Assembly (NCBI GenBank): GCA_031285845.1
Contig: JAITVK010000033.1
Coordinates: 62,001-126,000, forward strand
Origin: Propionibacteriaceae bacterium
GTDB taxonomy: Bacteria; Actinomycetota; Actinomycetes; Propionibacteriales; Propionibacteriaceae
Length of the DNA stretch: 64,000 nucleotides
Direction of reading: 5' to 3'
Below the pieces are notes generated by a model. It made no database searches. It saw only the letters and a program-made list of their open reading frames with translations, and was not told the origin of the DNA. The first letter of the stretch is position 1. Each line of letters starts with the position of its first letter. Of the stretch, positions 16,860-25,324 are shown piece by piece. Position numbers and translations under genes: made by a program.

Positions 16860-17510
16860 TCAGCCATCATGGCGACGGCGCGAGAACCGAGGTGGAACCT
16901 CCACCACCTGATCACGATCCCAGTTCCGCTCCCAGCCGGCCACCCTCAACAACGTGTCGATCATGTGTCCCGTCAATCCCCAGACGAAAAGCTCTCCCAG
17001 CCGCCACGCTGGCCCCAGGTCGCCATCGGGATGGCGAGCCATCACCCGATGGGCCGGATCTGTCAGATCCTTCAACGAGCAACGCATGACGGCGGCGACC
17101 TCATGAGCGTCTTGGACCGAGATCGCTTCCGACCCCGACCACAATCCGACCACGGGAATCACCAGGTTCGCGCTGACCGGAACCGCCACCGTTGACAGTT
17201 GTCCCAACGGCGTGACCCTTCCAGCAGCCAAACCGATCTCCTCGCAGGTCTCCCGTAACGCGGTGGCGGTCGGAGACTGGTCGCCAGGCTCGCGGCGGCC
17301 ACCCGGAAAAGACACCTGCCCGGCATGATGAGACACGTCGTCGGAGCGAACAGTCAACACCAGATCTGGGTCGGCCTGGTCACTGAGCAGAACCAACACC
17401 GCCGCACTGGAGGGTCTGGGCCCGCGCCACGAGGCCGCCACGGGATCCAAACGGCGGCTCAGCAGGGCCGCCCAGTCAGCCACGACCACACCGGATTCGT
17501 CGTCTGTCAC
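16860..17510 (-). CDS. NUDIX hydrolase, CoA pyrophosphatase (NudL/YeaB) type
   Basis: About 216 residues. The Nudix box is complete: GG followed by RREPGDQ, then RETCEEIGL with the catalytic glutamates. Directly before it lies VRSDDVSHHAGQVSFPGG, the signature of the CoA pyrophosphatase subgroup, which splits CoA or its oxidised forms into phosphopantetheine and 3',5'-ADP. I chose GTG 17510 because AGGAGG lies six bases upstream; an ATG at 17552 has no such site. The gene stands alone and is divergent from the LiaF-like gene. Confidence 0.88.
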   Translation of the reverse strand: MTDDESGVVVADWAALLSRRLDPVAASWRGPRPSSAAVLVLLSDQADPDLVLTVRSDDVSHHAGQVSFPGGRREPGDQSPTATALRETCEEIGLAAGRVTPLGQLSTVAVPVSANLVIPVVGLWSGSEAISVQDAHEVAAVMRCSLKDLTDPAHRVMARHPDGDLGPAWRLGELFVWGLTGHMIDTLLRVAGWERNWDRDQVVEVPPRFSRRRHDG

Positions 17511-17723
17511 GATCTGCCTCCTCAACCGGGTCACCGTCGCCGGGGGCCGCATGGACTTCGCACGGCATCGGCTCCCGAGACGAAGCCATCAAAACCGCCA
17601 CTTGGCCGTACGGGCGTCACAGTGGGCTCTCCAGCCAGCGTACCGCTAGCCGCCAGGCCCGCTGGTAAACTGCCGTCGACGCGTCTGTCAAACGACGCCC
17701 CTTCACCCCGCCGAGGAGAACCG

Positions 17724-18278
17724 ATGACCCAATGGCCGACGTATCCTGACACAGGCGGTCTCATCCCCAGCTCTGACCCGCGCGACGCCCAACCCGCGCC
17801 TAGTCAAACCGCAGACCTCACACCAGCCAGCTTGGCCGAACGCTACGCCGCGATCGGTCACACCAGCGACAATCCGATGATCTTCGCCGCTGGCGGCGAC
17901 ACCTTGCGAAAAGCCGGTTCGTGGGTGGTTCCGCCCTTCATCAAGATTCAGGGTGGTTTTGGATCAGTGGTTCTTGACATGCAACGGGCGAGCACTCTGA
18001 CCGAGATGATCGGGGTGGAGATCAGCGGCGGTTTGGGCGAGATCACCATCATCATCCCCGAAGGGTGGGGAGCCGACCTCACCGCTGTCACACCCGGATT
18101 GGGATCGCGACGCTCCACCGTCGCAGGCGCACCGACCCCGGGCATGCCTTTTCTCTATCTGCACGGCACGATGACGTTGGGCAGCCTCAAGATCAGGTAC
18201 CCCAAAAACCGGGACCGACGCCGTCTGGCCCGCGACATCGCTCGCGAACAGCGCCAAGCGACCCGAGCCTTGCGCTGA
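17724..18278 (+). CDS. LiaF-like C-terminal domain protein
   Basis: 184 residues from ATG 17724, which has GAGGAG five bases upstream. Residues 1-60 are Pro/Ser-rich and unstructured. The rest is a beta-rich repeat with FGSVVLDMQRA, GGLGEITIIIPEGWGADL and GTMTLGSLKIRYP, the pattern of the LiaF/YvqF C-terminal domain seen in many actinobacterial DUF1707 proteins. No DUF1707 segment or membrane helix is present, so this is a soluble, shortened version. In Bacilli LiaF restrains a cell-wall stress kinase; no such kinase is nearby, so the role here is inference. Confidence 0.72.
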   Translation: MTQWPTYPDTGGLIPSSDPRDAQPAPSQTADLTPASLAERYAAIGHTSDNPMIFAAGGDTLRKAGSWVVPPFIKIQGGFGSVVLDMQRASTLTEMIGVEISGGLGEITIIIPEGWGADLTAVTPGLGSRRSTVAGAPTPGMPFLYLHGTMTLGSLKIRYPKNRDRRRLARDIAREQRQATRALR

Positions 18279-18333
18279 ACTGGCCCGTCGAGACGAGTCC
18301 GGTTCTCGGTCGGGAGGCGATCTTGGAGACGAC

Positions 18334-18369
18334 TCGGACACCGCTCCTGGTTCGGACACCGCTCCTGGT
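18334..18369. repeat. Tandem 18-base repeat, two copies
   Basis: TCGGACACCGCTCCTGGT occurs twice head to tail with no mismatch. It lies between two converging genes (LiaF-like and MgtC-like). No hairpin with a T run was seen nearby. It looks like a small duplication. Confidence 0.9.
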
Positions 18370-18433
18370 CACGTGAGTTTCGGAACTGGCCTCAAGTCGG
18401 AGACGACCTCAACGGTGAACCGGCTCGATCGCG

Positions 18434-19108
18434 TCAGTCCGGCGGACGATCAGCCACATCGAGCACCCCAGGCACTCCAGCCAGTTGATCACGAAACTGC
18501 TCGATCGACCCTCGGGAGCCGAAGATGGCGACCGTGATCCTTTGCGCCGACGTGCCTTGGGCGTCCACGCCACCCACGACGGTGAAATCGACGACCTTCA
18601 ACGATCGCAGACCAGCCAGTTCGATGATCCGCCGCAGAACACCGCGCCCGTCGGCGTACGTGATGTCGATCTTCGCCTGCGTGGAGGCGGAGCGGGGCAA
18701 CCGATTCTCCAGTGGACGAATGCCAACCATGACGATCAAATACATCACCGTCGAGCCAACCGCCACAGCGTACAACCCTGCGCCACTGGCCATGCCCACC
18801 CCGGCGGTGAACCAAATCCCGGCCGCTGTGGTCAGCCCCACAACGGCGTCACGGCGTACGAAGATCAAGCCCGCCCCCAAGAATCCCACCCCTGTGACGA
18901 TCTGCGCCGCCACCCGAGCCGGATCCGAGGCTGCGCCGTCCAGGAAGCCGTAGCGGGAAATCTCAGTGAACAACGCTGAACCTGCGGCAACCAAAGTGTT
19001 GGTCCGGATTCCGGCCGCTTTGCCGAAAAACTCCCGTTCACAACCGATGATCAGCCCCAGCACCGCAGCCAGAACCACACCGATCATCGGGATGAGCATC
19101 CACATCAT
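18434..19108 (-). CDS. MgtC/SapB family membrane protein
   Basis: About 224 residues. The N-terminal half has several membrane helices with family motifs GLIIGCERE, AGIRTNTLVAAGSALF and GVGFLGAGLIFV. The C-terminal 75 residues form a soluble ACT-like domain, as in many MgtC/SapB proteins. The family is linked to growth in low magnesium and, in pathogens, to survival in macrophages, but the molecular role is unsettled. I chose the ATG at 19108 (or 19105) because GGAG precedes it; upstream frame lacks conserved sequence. No riboswitch was recognised in the short upstream gap. Confidence 0.88.
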   Translation of the reverse strand: MMWMLIPMIGVVLAAVLGLIIGCEREFFGKAAGIRTNTLVAAGSALFTEISRYGFLDGAASDPARVAAQIVTGVGFLGAGLIFVRRDAVVGLTTAAGIWFTAGVGMASGAGLYAVAVGSTVMYLIVMVGIRPLENRLPRSASTQAKIDITYADGRGVLRRIIELAGLRSLKVVDFTVVGGVDAQGTSAQRITVAIFGSRGSIEQFRDQLAGVPGVLDVADRPPD

Positions 19109-19268
19109 CTCTCCGTCCGAGTCAGCTCCCCCTTCGTATTTTACCGTCGAGGCGCCACGCCTGGACTCGAAGCGCTGTGCTCGCTCACGCGGAAACCCAC
19201 GGCCTAGCATGGCGACAACGATCAGTTCGTGGCAGACTGAAGCGGTCCCATCATTGACTGGAGGATCA

Positions 19269-20123
19269 ATGCAGTATCGCACTATTGGAGATTTCACTGT
19301 CAGCGCCATCGGGTTGGGCGCCATGCCGATGTCCATCGAAGGACGCCCCGATCAGGCACGATCCATCTCGACCATTCACGCCGCCCTCGACGCCGGAGTC
19401 CGGCTGATCGACACCGCCTGCTCCTATCACCTGCTGGCCGGAGAGGTCGGCCACAACGAACGCTTGATCGCGACCGCACTAAAGTCCTGGTCCGGGCCAG
19501 TGGACGAAGTCCTCGTGGCGACCAAGGGCGGACACCTGCGCCCTGGCGACGGAACGTGGACGCAAAATGGCGACCCGGCGTACCTCAAACAAGCCGCTCG
19601 CCAATCAGCGCGCGACCTCGGCGTGGAGTCGATCGGCTTGTACTACTTCCACCGTCCCGATCCGAATGTCCCGTTTGAAGACTCCATCGGAGCACTCGTC
19701 GACCTGCTGGCCGACGGAGTGATCCAGCGGGCCGGAGTGTCCAACGTCACCGTCGAGCAGCTTCATGTGGCCAACTCGATTCTCGACGGACGCCTGGTCG
19801 CGGTTCAAAATGAGTTCTCGCCGCGTCATCGAGTCACCGAAGACACTCTGCTGGAATGTGAGAGCCTCGGCATCGCTTTCCTGCCGTGGAGCCCGCTGGG
19901 CGGGATCACCAACGCCAAGTCGCTGGGCGAGACGGCAACCACTTTTGAGCAGATCGGTCAGGCCCACGGCGTGTCACCCCAGCAGGTGTGCCTGGCTTGG
20001 GAGTTGGCCAAGGGCAAGCATGTGATTCCGATCCCTGGAGCCTCGCGCCCCGAGACGATCCTCGACTCGATCAAGGCTCAGGACCTGGTGTTGAGCGAAG
20101 ACGAGTTAGCTGTGCTGGGCTGA
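19269..20123 (+). CDS. Aldo/keto reductase
   Basis: 284 residues, the normal length for this TIM-barrel family of NAD(P)H-dependent carbonyl reductases. Visible catalytic elements: Asp and Tyr in LIDTACSYH, Lys in VATKGG, and His in YYFHRPD. The C-terminal part holds the cofactor-binding segment IPIPGASRPE. ATG at 19269 is preceded by GGAGG at good spacing. Divergent from the MgtC-like gene and followed by a strong inverted repeat, so monocistronic. The substrate cannot be inferred. Confidence 0.9.
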   Translation: MQYRTIGDFTVSAIGLGAMPMSIEGRPDQARSISTIHAALDAGVRLIDTACSYHLLAGEVGHNERLIATALKSWSGPVDEVLVATKGGHLRPGDGTWTQNGDPAYLKQAARQSARDLGVESIGLYYFHRPDPNVPFEDSIGALVDLLADGVIQRAGVSNVTVEQLHVANSILDGRLVAVQNEFSPRHRVTEDTLLECESLGIAFLPWSPLGGITNAKSLGETATTFEQIGQAHGVSPQQVCLAWELAKGKHVIPIPGASRPETILDSIKAQDLVLSEDELAVLG

Positions 20124-20143
20124 GATCCGACTCGCCAGGCTGC

Positions 20144-20200
20144 ACGACCGGGCGAGTAGGGTCGGCGCATTCGCTCGACCTACCCGACTCGCCCGGTCGT
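20144..20200. terminator. Bidirectional terminator-like inverted repeat
   Basis: ACGACCGGGCGAGT (from 20144) pairs perfectly with ACTCGCCCGGTCGT (to 20200), and the inner sequence is nearly complementary as well. It lies between the converging aldo/keto reductase and GH13 genes. No T run is present. Confidence 0.7.
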
Positions 20201-20212
20201 ACGCGGGGCAGT

Positions 20213-21457
20213 TCAGATCTCGAACACCACCCCGTCGGCGTCGGTCACGGTCAAGCTCGGATCGTCGCGAAACTGCAACTCCGTTTGAATCCATCGGGTC
20301 TGCTCGTCTTCACTGCGCCAGACCACACGCTCATGCGTGCAGTCGACGACCGTGGTCTTGGCCGTGGCCAGCCAACAATGAGTTCGACGTAGCCGAATCG
20401 CCAACTGGGTCCATCGTAGCGTCGCTGCCGCCTCACCGGTCGGCGGCTCGGGTGTGGCCGGCAACGCTGGGCGGATCGCGTCGTCACCGCCGACGCGATC
20501 TTCTTTGATCCCGGTCCACCCCCATTCGTCGCCGTAGTAGACCGATGGGGTCCCTGCCACGGTCATGATGATAGCGCAGGCCACTCGAGCCCCAGCCAGC
20601 GACACTTGACTGGCGATCCTCGTCACATCGTGGTTGCCGACGAACAGCCACGGCAATTGGCGACCGTGATTGGCATCGTGTCGAGCCAGCGTCCAGGCCA
20701 ACTCATGCGGGTTACGGTCATTCACACTGGACCAGATCGCCTTCCACAGCTCGTATTGTGTGATGGAGTCGAACCCACCGGCGGCGGCCAGATTGGCATA
20801 GTCGCCGTGAATGATCTCCGCCATGGTCATCATCTGCGGATGACGTGCACGAACCCTCGCCAACACGGTCGACCAGAAGCTCATCGGAACCCGATAGGCG
20901 GCGTCGAGCCGCCAGCCGTCTGCGCCGTGGTCCAACCATTGGCTCATCGTCTCCACAACGTAGGTCTCCACCTCGGCATGGCTATGATCCAGTTCCACCA
21001 AACCTGGATGGCCTTCGAAACGCGCCAGACCGTCAAGATTCGTGCGATCAGCGCGCAACAACCGCCCGCCTGGGCTGCTCATTCCTTCGGCCAACGCTTG
21101 GCGTACGGCCCAATGATCAGCGCTGACATGGTTGAACACTCCGTCGAGCAGCACCTTGATCCCCCGGGTGTGACAGGCCTCGATCAGATGATCGAAATCG
21201 GTGTCGTCACCCAACCGAGGATCGATCCGCTGGTGATCGACGATGTCGTACCCGTGACTGGTCGACGACCAGATCGGCCCGAGCGCCAACCCGTTGCATC
21301 CGAGCTCGATGACGTGGTCCAGCCAGGACTCCAGTCGTCGAAGACGATGATGAGCCCCGAGTGTGTCCTGCTCTCGGATCGGAGCGCCACAAGCACCCAG
21401 CGGGTAGACGCTCCACCAGATCGCGGTCTGCTCCCAGTCGGGCCTCAGCGCTGACAC
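20213..21457 (-). CDS. GH13 alpha-amylase-family glycosidase
   Basis: 414 residues, a compact GH13 barrel without extra domains and without a signal peptide, so cytoplasmic. All four conserved regions are present: DGVFNH (105-110), GWRLDAAYR with nucleophile Asp185, AEII with acid/base Glu214, and GNHD with Asp277. It should cleave or transfer alpha-glucosidic bonds, perhaps on malto-oligosaccharides; exact specificity is unclear. The GTG start overlaps the end of the PEBP gene by 13 bases, so the two are co-transcribed. No other glycogen or trehalose gene is in the window. Confidence 0.88.
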   Translation of the reverse strand: MSALRPDWEQTAIWWSVYPLGACGAPIREQDTLGAHHRLRRLESWLDHVIELGCNGLALGPIWSSTSHGYDIVDHQRIDPRLGDDTDFDHLIEACHTRGIKVLLDGVFNHVSADHWAVRQALAEGMSSPGGRLLRADRTNLDGLARFEGHPGLVELDHSHAEVETYVVETMSQWLDHGADGWRLDAAYRVPMSFWSTVLARVRARHPQMMTMAEIIHGDYANLAAAGGFDSITQYELWKAIWSSVNDRNPHELAWTLARHDANHGRQLPWLFVGNHDVTRIASQVSLAGARVACAIIMTVAGTPSVYYGDEWGWTGIKEDRVGGDDAIRPALPATPEPPTGEAAATLRWTQLAIRLRRTHCWLATAKTTVVDCTHERVVWRSEDEQTRWIQTELQFRDDPSLTVTDADGVVFEI

Positions 21458-22023
21458 GTGCCCACCAACACACCACGGGCGATCGTGTAGGGAATCGCGG
21501 TGGCCGAGACCAAGGCAGGAGCGGTACGACGACCATGCGGCAACGACAACTGTTCGACGTTGAGCGCGTGGACAGCGAAGAAATAACGGTGGACCCGATC
21601 ACCTTTCGGCGGAGCGGCTCCGATGTATCCGGAGGTTCCGGCAGTGTTCGGCAGATCCAGGGCGGAGGTCACTCCGATCGAGGATGGCGGACGAAAAAAG
21701 CGGTTGGCCAGTGCTTTCATCATCGACACGGGCACGCCTTCAGGGATCGAGGTCACATTGGGAGGAATGTCAGCCACCACCCAATGCCAGAAGCCGCCTT
21801 CCCTGGGGGCGTCCGGATCGTAGCAGGTCAACAAGAAACTGGCCGTCTGCTCGGGAAAACCCGACCAACTCAGTTGCGGCGAAATCCCCCCACCCTCAGC
21901 GGTTTGGGGTCCAGCCAAAGCCTGACCCGCGCTGAAGTCAGAACTGGTCAGCGTGAAAGCCGCAACCGACGGAAGGATGGTGTACGGGTCGGGCGCGACA
22001 GGGCGCTTCAGATCGATTGCCAC
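21445..22023 (-). CDS. YbhB/YbcL family PEBP-like protein
   Basis: 192 residues, phosphatidylethanolamine-binding protein fold. Diagnostic motifs: ISPQLSWSGFPEQT, CYDPDAP and FWHWVVADIP, then a YIGAAPPKGDRVHRYFF segment that forms the ligand pocket. No signal peptide. Bacterial members have no settled function. A GTG starts the frame and no strong ribosome site was found. The 3' end overlaps the amylase start by 13 bases. Confidence 0.9.
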   Translation of the reverse strand: MAIDLKRPVAPDPYTILPSVAAFTLTSSDFSAGQALAGPQTAEGGGISPQLSWSGFPEQTASFLLTCYDPDAPREGGFWHWVVADIPPNVTSIPEGVPVSMMKALANRFFRPPSSIGVTSALDLPNTAGTSGYIGAAPPKGDRVHRYFFAVHALNVEQLSLPHGRRTAPALVSATAIPYTIARGVLVGTCQR

Positions 22024-22127
22024 GGGTCAAGACTACCGCCATCGGTGACCGAATTCGGCAATCTTTGATCCTTCCGGACCCCGGATGTGGGCTGGCCAGG
22101 CCATCACAGAAGGGTCACAATGGGGTG

Positions 22128-22622
22128 ATGACGAAGAAAGCTCACGGCTCCCCCACCCCAGCCGTCGCCGCCTTGGATGATCTGGGGATCGACTACCGTC
22201 TACACGAGTACCACCACGACCCGACCAGCGAGCTGGGTTTCGGTTTGGAGGGAGCGGAAAAGCTTGGCGTCGCTGCTCAGCGAGTCTTCAAAACACTGAT
22301 GGTGATGGTGGACTCCACGCTCTGCACAGCCGTTGTGCCATCGTCTGGAATGCTGAATCTGAAAGCCATGGCCGACGCGGTCCACGGCAAGAAGGCCGAT
22401 CTGGCGCACCCTGACCAGGCCCAGCGCGCCACCGGTTACATCGTCGGCGGAATCTCGCCGCTGGGTCAGAAGCGCCGTCATCGTACGGTCCTCGACGAAT
22501 CCGCCCTGGAGCACGACACGATCCTGGTGTCTGGGGGACGACGCGGCTTGAGCGTCGAGTTGAGACCGGAGGACCTGATCAAGGCGACCAACGCGACGCT
22601 GGCCCGGTTGGGACGCGCCTGA
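22128..22622 (+). CDS. YbaK/EbsC-type aminoacyl-tRNA deacylase
   Basis: 164 residues. YbaK-family proteins hydrolyse mischarged tRNA, classically Cys-tRNA(Pro). Conserved residues are visible: VFKTLMV with the essential Lys, GMLNLKAMA, and GGISPLGQKR. ATG 22128 is preceded by AGAAGGG at somewhat long spacing; a GTG three bases earlier is an equally good alternative. Stands as the first of three plus-strand genes but with a 41-base gap to the M16 peptidase. Confidence 0.88.
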   Translation: MTKKAHGSPTPAVAALDDLGIDYRLHEYHHDPTSELGFGLEGAEKLGVAAQRVFKTLMVMVDSTLCTAVVPSSGMLNLKAMADAVHGKKADLAHPDQAQRATGYIVGGISPLGQKRRHRTVLDESALEHDTILVSGGRRGLSVELRPEDLIKATNATLARLGRA

Positions 22623-22663
22623 CCAGCCCCACGGCCAGGGCGAAAAACGGTAAGCTCATCGAC

Positions 22664-23929
22664 GTGAATCACGCCTATCCGCTGGTGACAGCCACGCTCG
22701 ACAATGGGTTGAAAGTGGTCGTCAACTCCGATCCTTGGGTCCCCGGGGTGGCAGTCAATCTGTGGTACGGGGTCGGCTCGGCCGATGAACGACCCGGGAC
22801 CACCGGTTTCGCCCACCTGTTCGAGCACCTCATGTTCTCCGGCTCCGAACAGGTCGCCTCAGGAGAATACGACACGCTGCTCCAGGGGATCGGAGGCAAC
22901 TCCAACGCCACCACGAGTTTCGATCGGACCTCCTACTTCGAGACCGTACCCAGCGGAGGGTTGGCGCTGGCCTTATGGCTTGAGGCGGAGCGTCTGGATT
23001 CCTTGTTGACCCGGGTAGACCGGGTCAACCTCGACACCCAGCGGGAGGTGGTCAAAGAGGAGAAACGCCAGCGCTACGACAACGTGCCTTATGGCGACGC
23101 CTTCGATCAGCTCATGAGCCTGGTCTTCCCCGCTGGACATCCGTACGCTCATCTGCCGATCGGCTCGATGGAGGATCTGGACCGGGCCAGCCTGGAGGAC
23201 GTCCACACCTTCTTCCACCAGTATTATGCGCCCGACAACGTGGTGTTGGGCATCTGCGGAGCCACCTCGGCCTCGGCGGCGCTCGACCTGGTCGAGACCT
23301 ACTTCTCACCGATCCAGTCGCGCACCACCGCCTCACCGGTCGCCGTGGCGCCTTTGCCGCCGATGCGCGAGATTCCTCGCCGCGATGTGGTGGCGATGGT
23401 TCCTCAAGACGTGGTGTACGCCGCATGGCTGGTTCCACCGATCGCCGATCCGGTGACCGATCCACTCAATCTCGCGCTGGCGGTGTTGACCGGATCGATG
23501 ACGTCGCGGCTGCACGACAAGATCGTGCGGACCAGCGTCGCCGACTCGGTCGACGCCTTCGATCTGGGGTTGGAGCACGGCAACTCGCTGATCGTGGCGA
23601 CCGCGGCGTGCGCGGACGGGGTCAGTCCAGAAGCTGTCGAGGACGCGATGATGACGGTGTGGGACGAGTTCTGCTCCGAAGGCCCCACCGAGCAGGAATT
23701 GACCCGAGTTCAGCGCGCGGAGAACCGTCAGTATCTGCTGGACTGCGCGTCGGTGAGATCGAGAGCCGACCACATGTGCGCCGCCTGGGCTCTGTTCGAC
23801 GACCCGGAGGAGCTCAACCGTCACCTCGACGTCATCGGGAGAATCACGACCGACGACATCGCCCAGACCAGCGCCGACTGGCTCGCGGCCGAGAATCGAG
23901 CCGTTCTCACTTATCGGAGGTCGGCATGA
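22664..23929 (+). CDS. M16-family zinc metallopeptidase (catalytic subunit)
   Basis: 421 residues starting at GTG 22664. The inverzincin motif HLFEH lies at 51-55 (zinc ligands His51 and His55, catalytic Glu54), with the third ligand Glu at about 132 in VVKEEKR. Length and two-domain layout match bacterial processing-peptidase-like M16B enzymes. It overlaps the next gene by four bases (ATGA), whose product lacks HxxEH, so they likely form a heterodimer like mitochondrial processing peptidase. No signal peptide, so probably cytoplasmic; the substrate is unknown. Confidence 0.92.
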   Translation: MNHAYPLVTATLDNGLKVVVNSDPWVPGVAVNLWYGVGSADERPGTTGFAHLFEHLMFSGSEQVASGEYDTLLQGIGGNSNATTSFDRTSYFETVPSGGLALALWLEAERLDSLLTRVDRVNLDTQREVVKEEKRQRYDNVPYGDAFDQLMSLVFPAGHPYAHLPIGSMEDLDRASLEDVHTFFHQYYAPDNVVLGICGATSASAALDLVETYFSPIQSRTTASPVAVAPLPPMREIPRRDVVAMVPQDVVYAAWLVPPIADPVTDPLNLALAVLTGSMTSRLHDKIVRTSVADSVDAFDLGLEHGNSLIVATAACADGVSPEAVEDAMMTVWDEFCSEGPTEQELTRVQRAENRQYLLDCASVRSRADHMCAAWALFDDPEELNRHLDVIGRITTDDIAQTSADWLAAENRAVLTYRRSA

Positions 23930-25227
23930 TCACCCGCCCCGCTGTCCCCCAAGCCCGCCCCTGGGCGTTCCCGATGCCCCAGGTCACGATCCTAGGCAAC
24001 GGCTTGACCGTCTTGGCCTACCACCTGCCTGGACAGTACGTCGTGTCCGGCAACCTGGTGTTAGAGTTGCCGATCAACGCCGAACCGAACGACCGCGACG
24101 GCCTGGCCACCATCACGGTGCGCAGCCTCGACGAAGGCACGATCGACCATCCCGGATTGGACCTGTCGGCCGCCCTGGAAGAGATTGGCGCAGAGTTCGA
24201 TGGACTTGTCGGCTTGTCGACAACTCAGTGTCTGTTGGACGTTCCCTCCGATCGCTGTGAGGCAGCGATGGCCCTGCTGAGCGAAGTGGTCACCACCGCC
24301 GCCTTCTCACCTGAGGATGTCGCCCGGATCGTGGCCAACCGTCTGTCCGAGATCGAACAACAGGAGGCCCGCGGCTCCTTCGTCGCCTCGACCGCGCTCC
24401 ACCACGGCCTGGTCGCCCCAGAGCTGCGACTGTCACGTCGAGTCGGTGGCGACACCGCCAGCGTGTCCCAGATCAGCCGCGACGATGTCGCTGAATTCCA
24501 TCGTCGTCACTATCGTCCCGAGTCGGCGACGATGATTCTGGCGGGCGACCTGTCCGATGTCGACGTCGAAGGCTCCATCTTGGCGACACTGGGACAATGG
24601 ACCAACCCTGACGCCCGTGAGACCGCACCGCAGCCAGTGACCGCAGGAACACCCCAGCGCCAGCTGATCCACCGTCCGGGCGCGGTTCAAGCCGATGTCC
24701 GGATCGGCTGGTTCGGAATCGATCGATCCGACGAACGTTGGGCCGCGACCCAGATCGCGCTCGCCATCATGGGCGGAACCTTCACCAGTCGGCTCAACCA
24801 CGAGTTGCGCGAAGAGCGCGGTCTGACGTACGGAGTGTCGATGGCCGCGCGTCCATTCCGCCAAGGCGGCACGATCGACGTGTCCTGCTCGACCCAGACT
24901 GCCTCCACCGGCGAAGTCATCGAGCAGTCTTTGGCCATCCTGGCCGCCGAACAGCCGTTCACCGCCGACGAAGTCGATCATGCGATCGCGTTTTTGACCC
25001 GGTCGACTCCCCTGGCGTTCGACACCGCTGAAGCCGTGGTCTCGCAAGCCGCCAGCCTGGCGGCGGCCCGGCTCAACCTCGACTATGTCACCGCGACGCT
25101 GACCGCGCTGACTCAAGTCACTCCCGCCTCAGCTATGGAGGCGTACCGTTCTTTGATCAATCCGGACACCGCTAGCGTGGTCGTGGTCGGTGACGGCGAT
25201 CAGATGCCCACCCTCGACTTAGGCTGA
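23926..25227 (+). CDS. M16-family non-catalytic partner subunit
   Basis: 433 residues from ATG 23926, with CGGAGG upstream and a 4-base overlap with the catalytic partner. Same fold pattern (ILGNGLTV at the start and RLNHELREERGLTYGVS in the second half, with the conserved Arg/Tyr substrate-binding pair), but the HxxEH position is replaced, so it cannot bind zinc in the usual way. It probably helps form the substrate chamber. Confidence 0.9.
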   Translation: MITRPAVPQARPWAFPMPQVTILGNGLTVLAYHLPGQYVVSGNLVLELPINAEPNDRDGLATITVRSLDEGTIDHPGLDLSAALEEIGAEFDGLVGLSTTQCLLDVPSDRCEAAMALLSEVVTTAAFSPEDVARIVANRLSEIEQQEARGSFVASTALHHGLVAPELRLSRRVGGDTASVSQISRDDVAEFHRRHYRPESATMILAGDLSDVDVEGSILATLGQWTNPDARETAPQPVTAGTPQRQLIHRPGAVQADVRIGWFGIDRSDERWAATQIALAIMGGTFTSRLNHELREERGLTYGVSMAARPFRQGGTIDVSCSTQTASTGEVIEQSLAILAAEQPFTADEVDHAIAFLTRSTPLAFDTAEAVVSQAASLAAARLNLDYVTATLTALTQVTPASAMEAYRSLINPDTASVVVVGDGDQMPTLDLG

Positions 25228-25324
25228 CTCTTCTGACCACGGCGGCTCACCGAAACGTCACCTGTGCCGGGCCTCACCGAGCCATCCCGCACGGACCCGT
25301 TCGTTGAACCGTTGGCGGCTCAGT

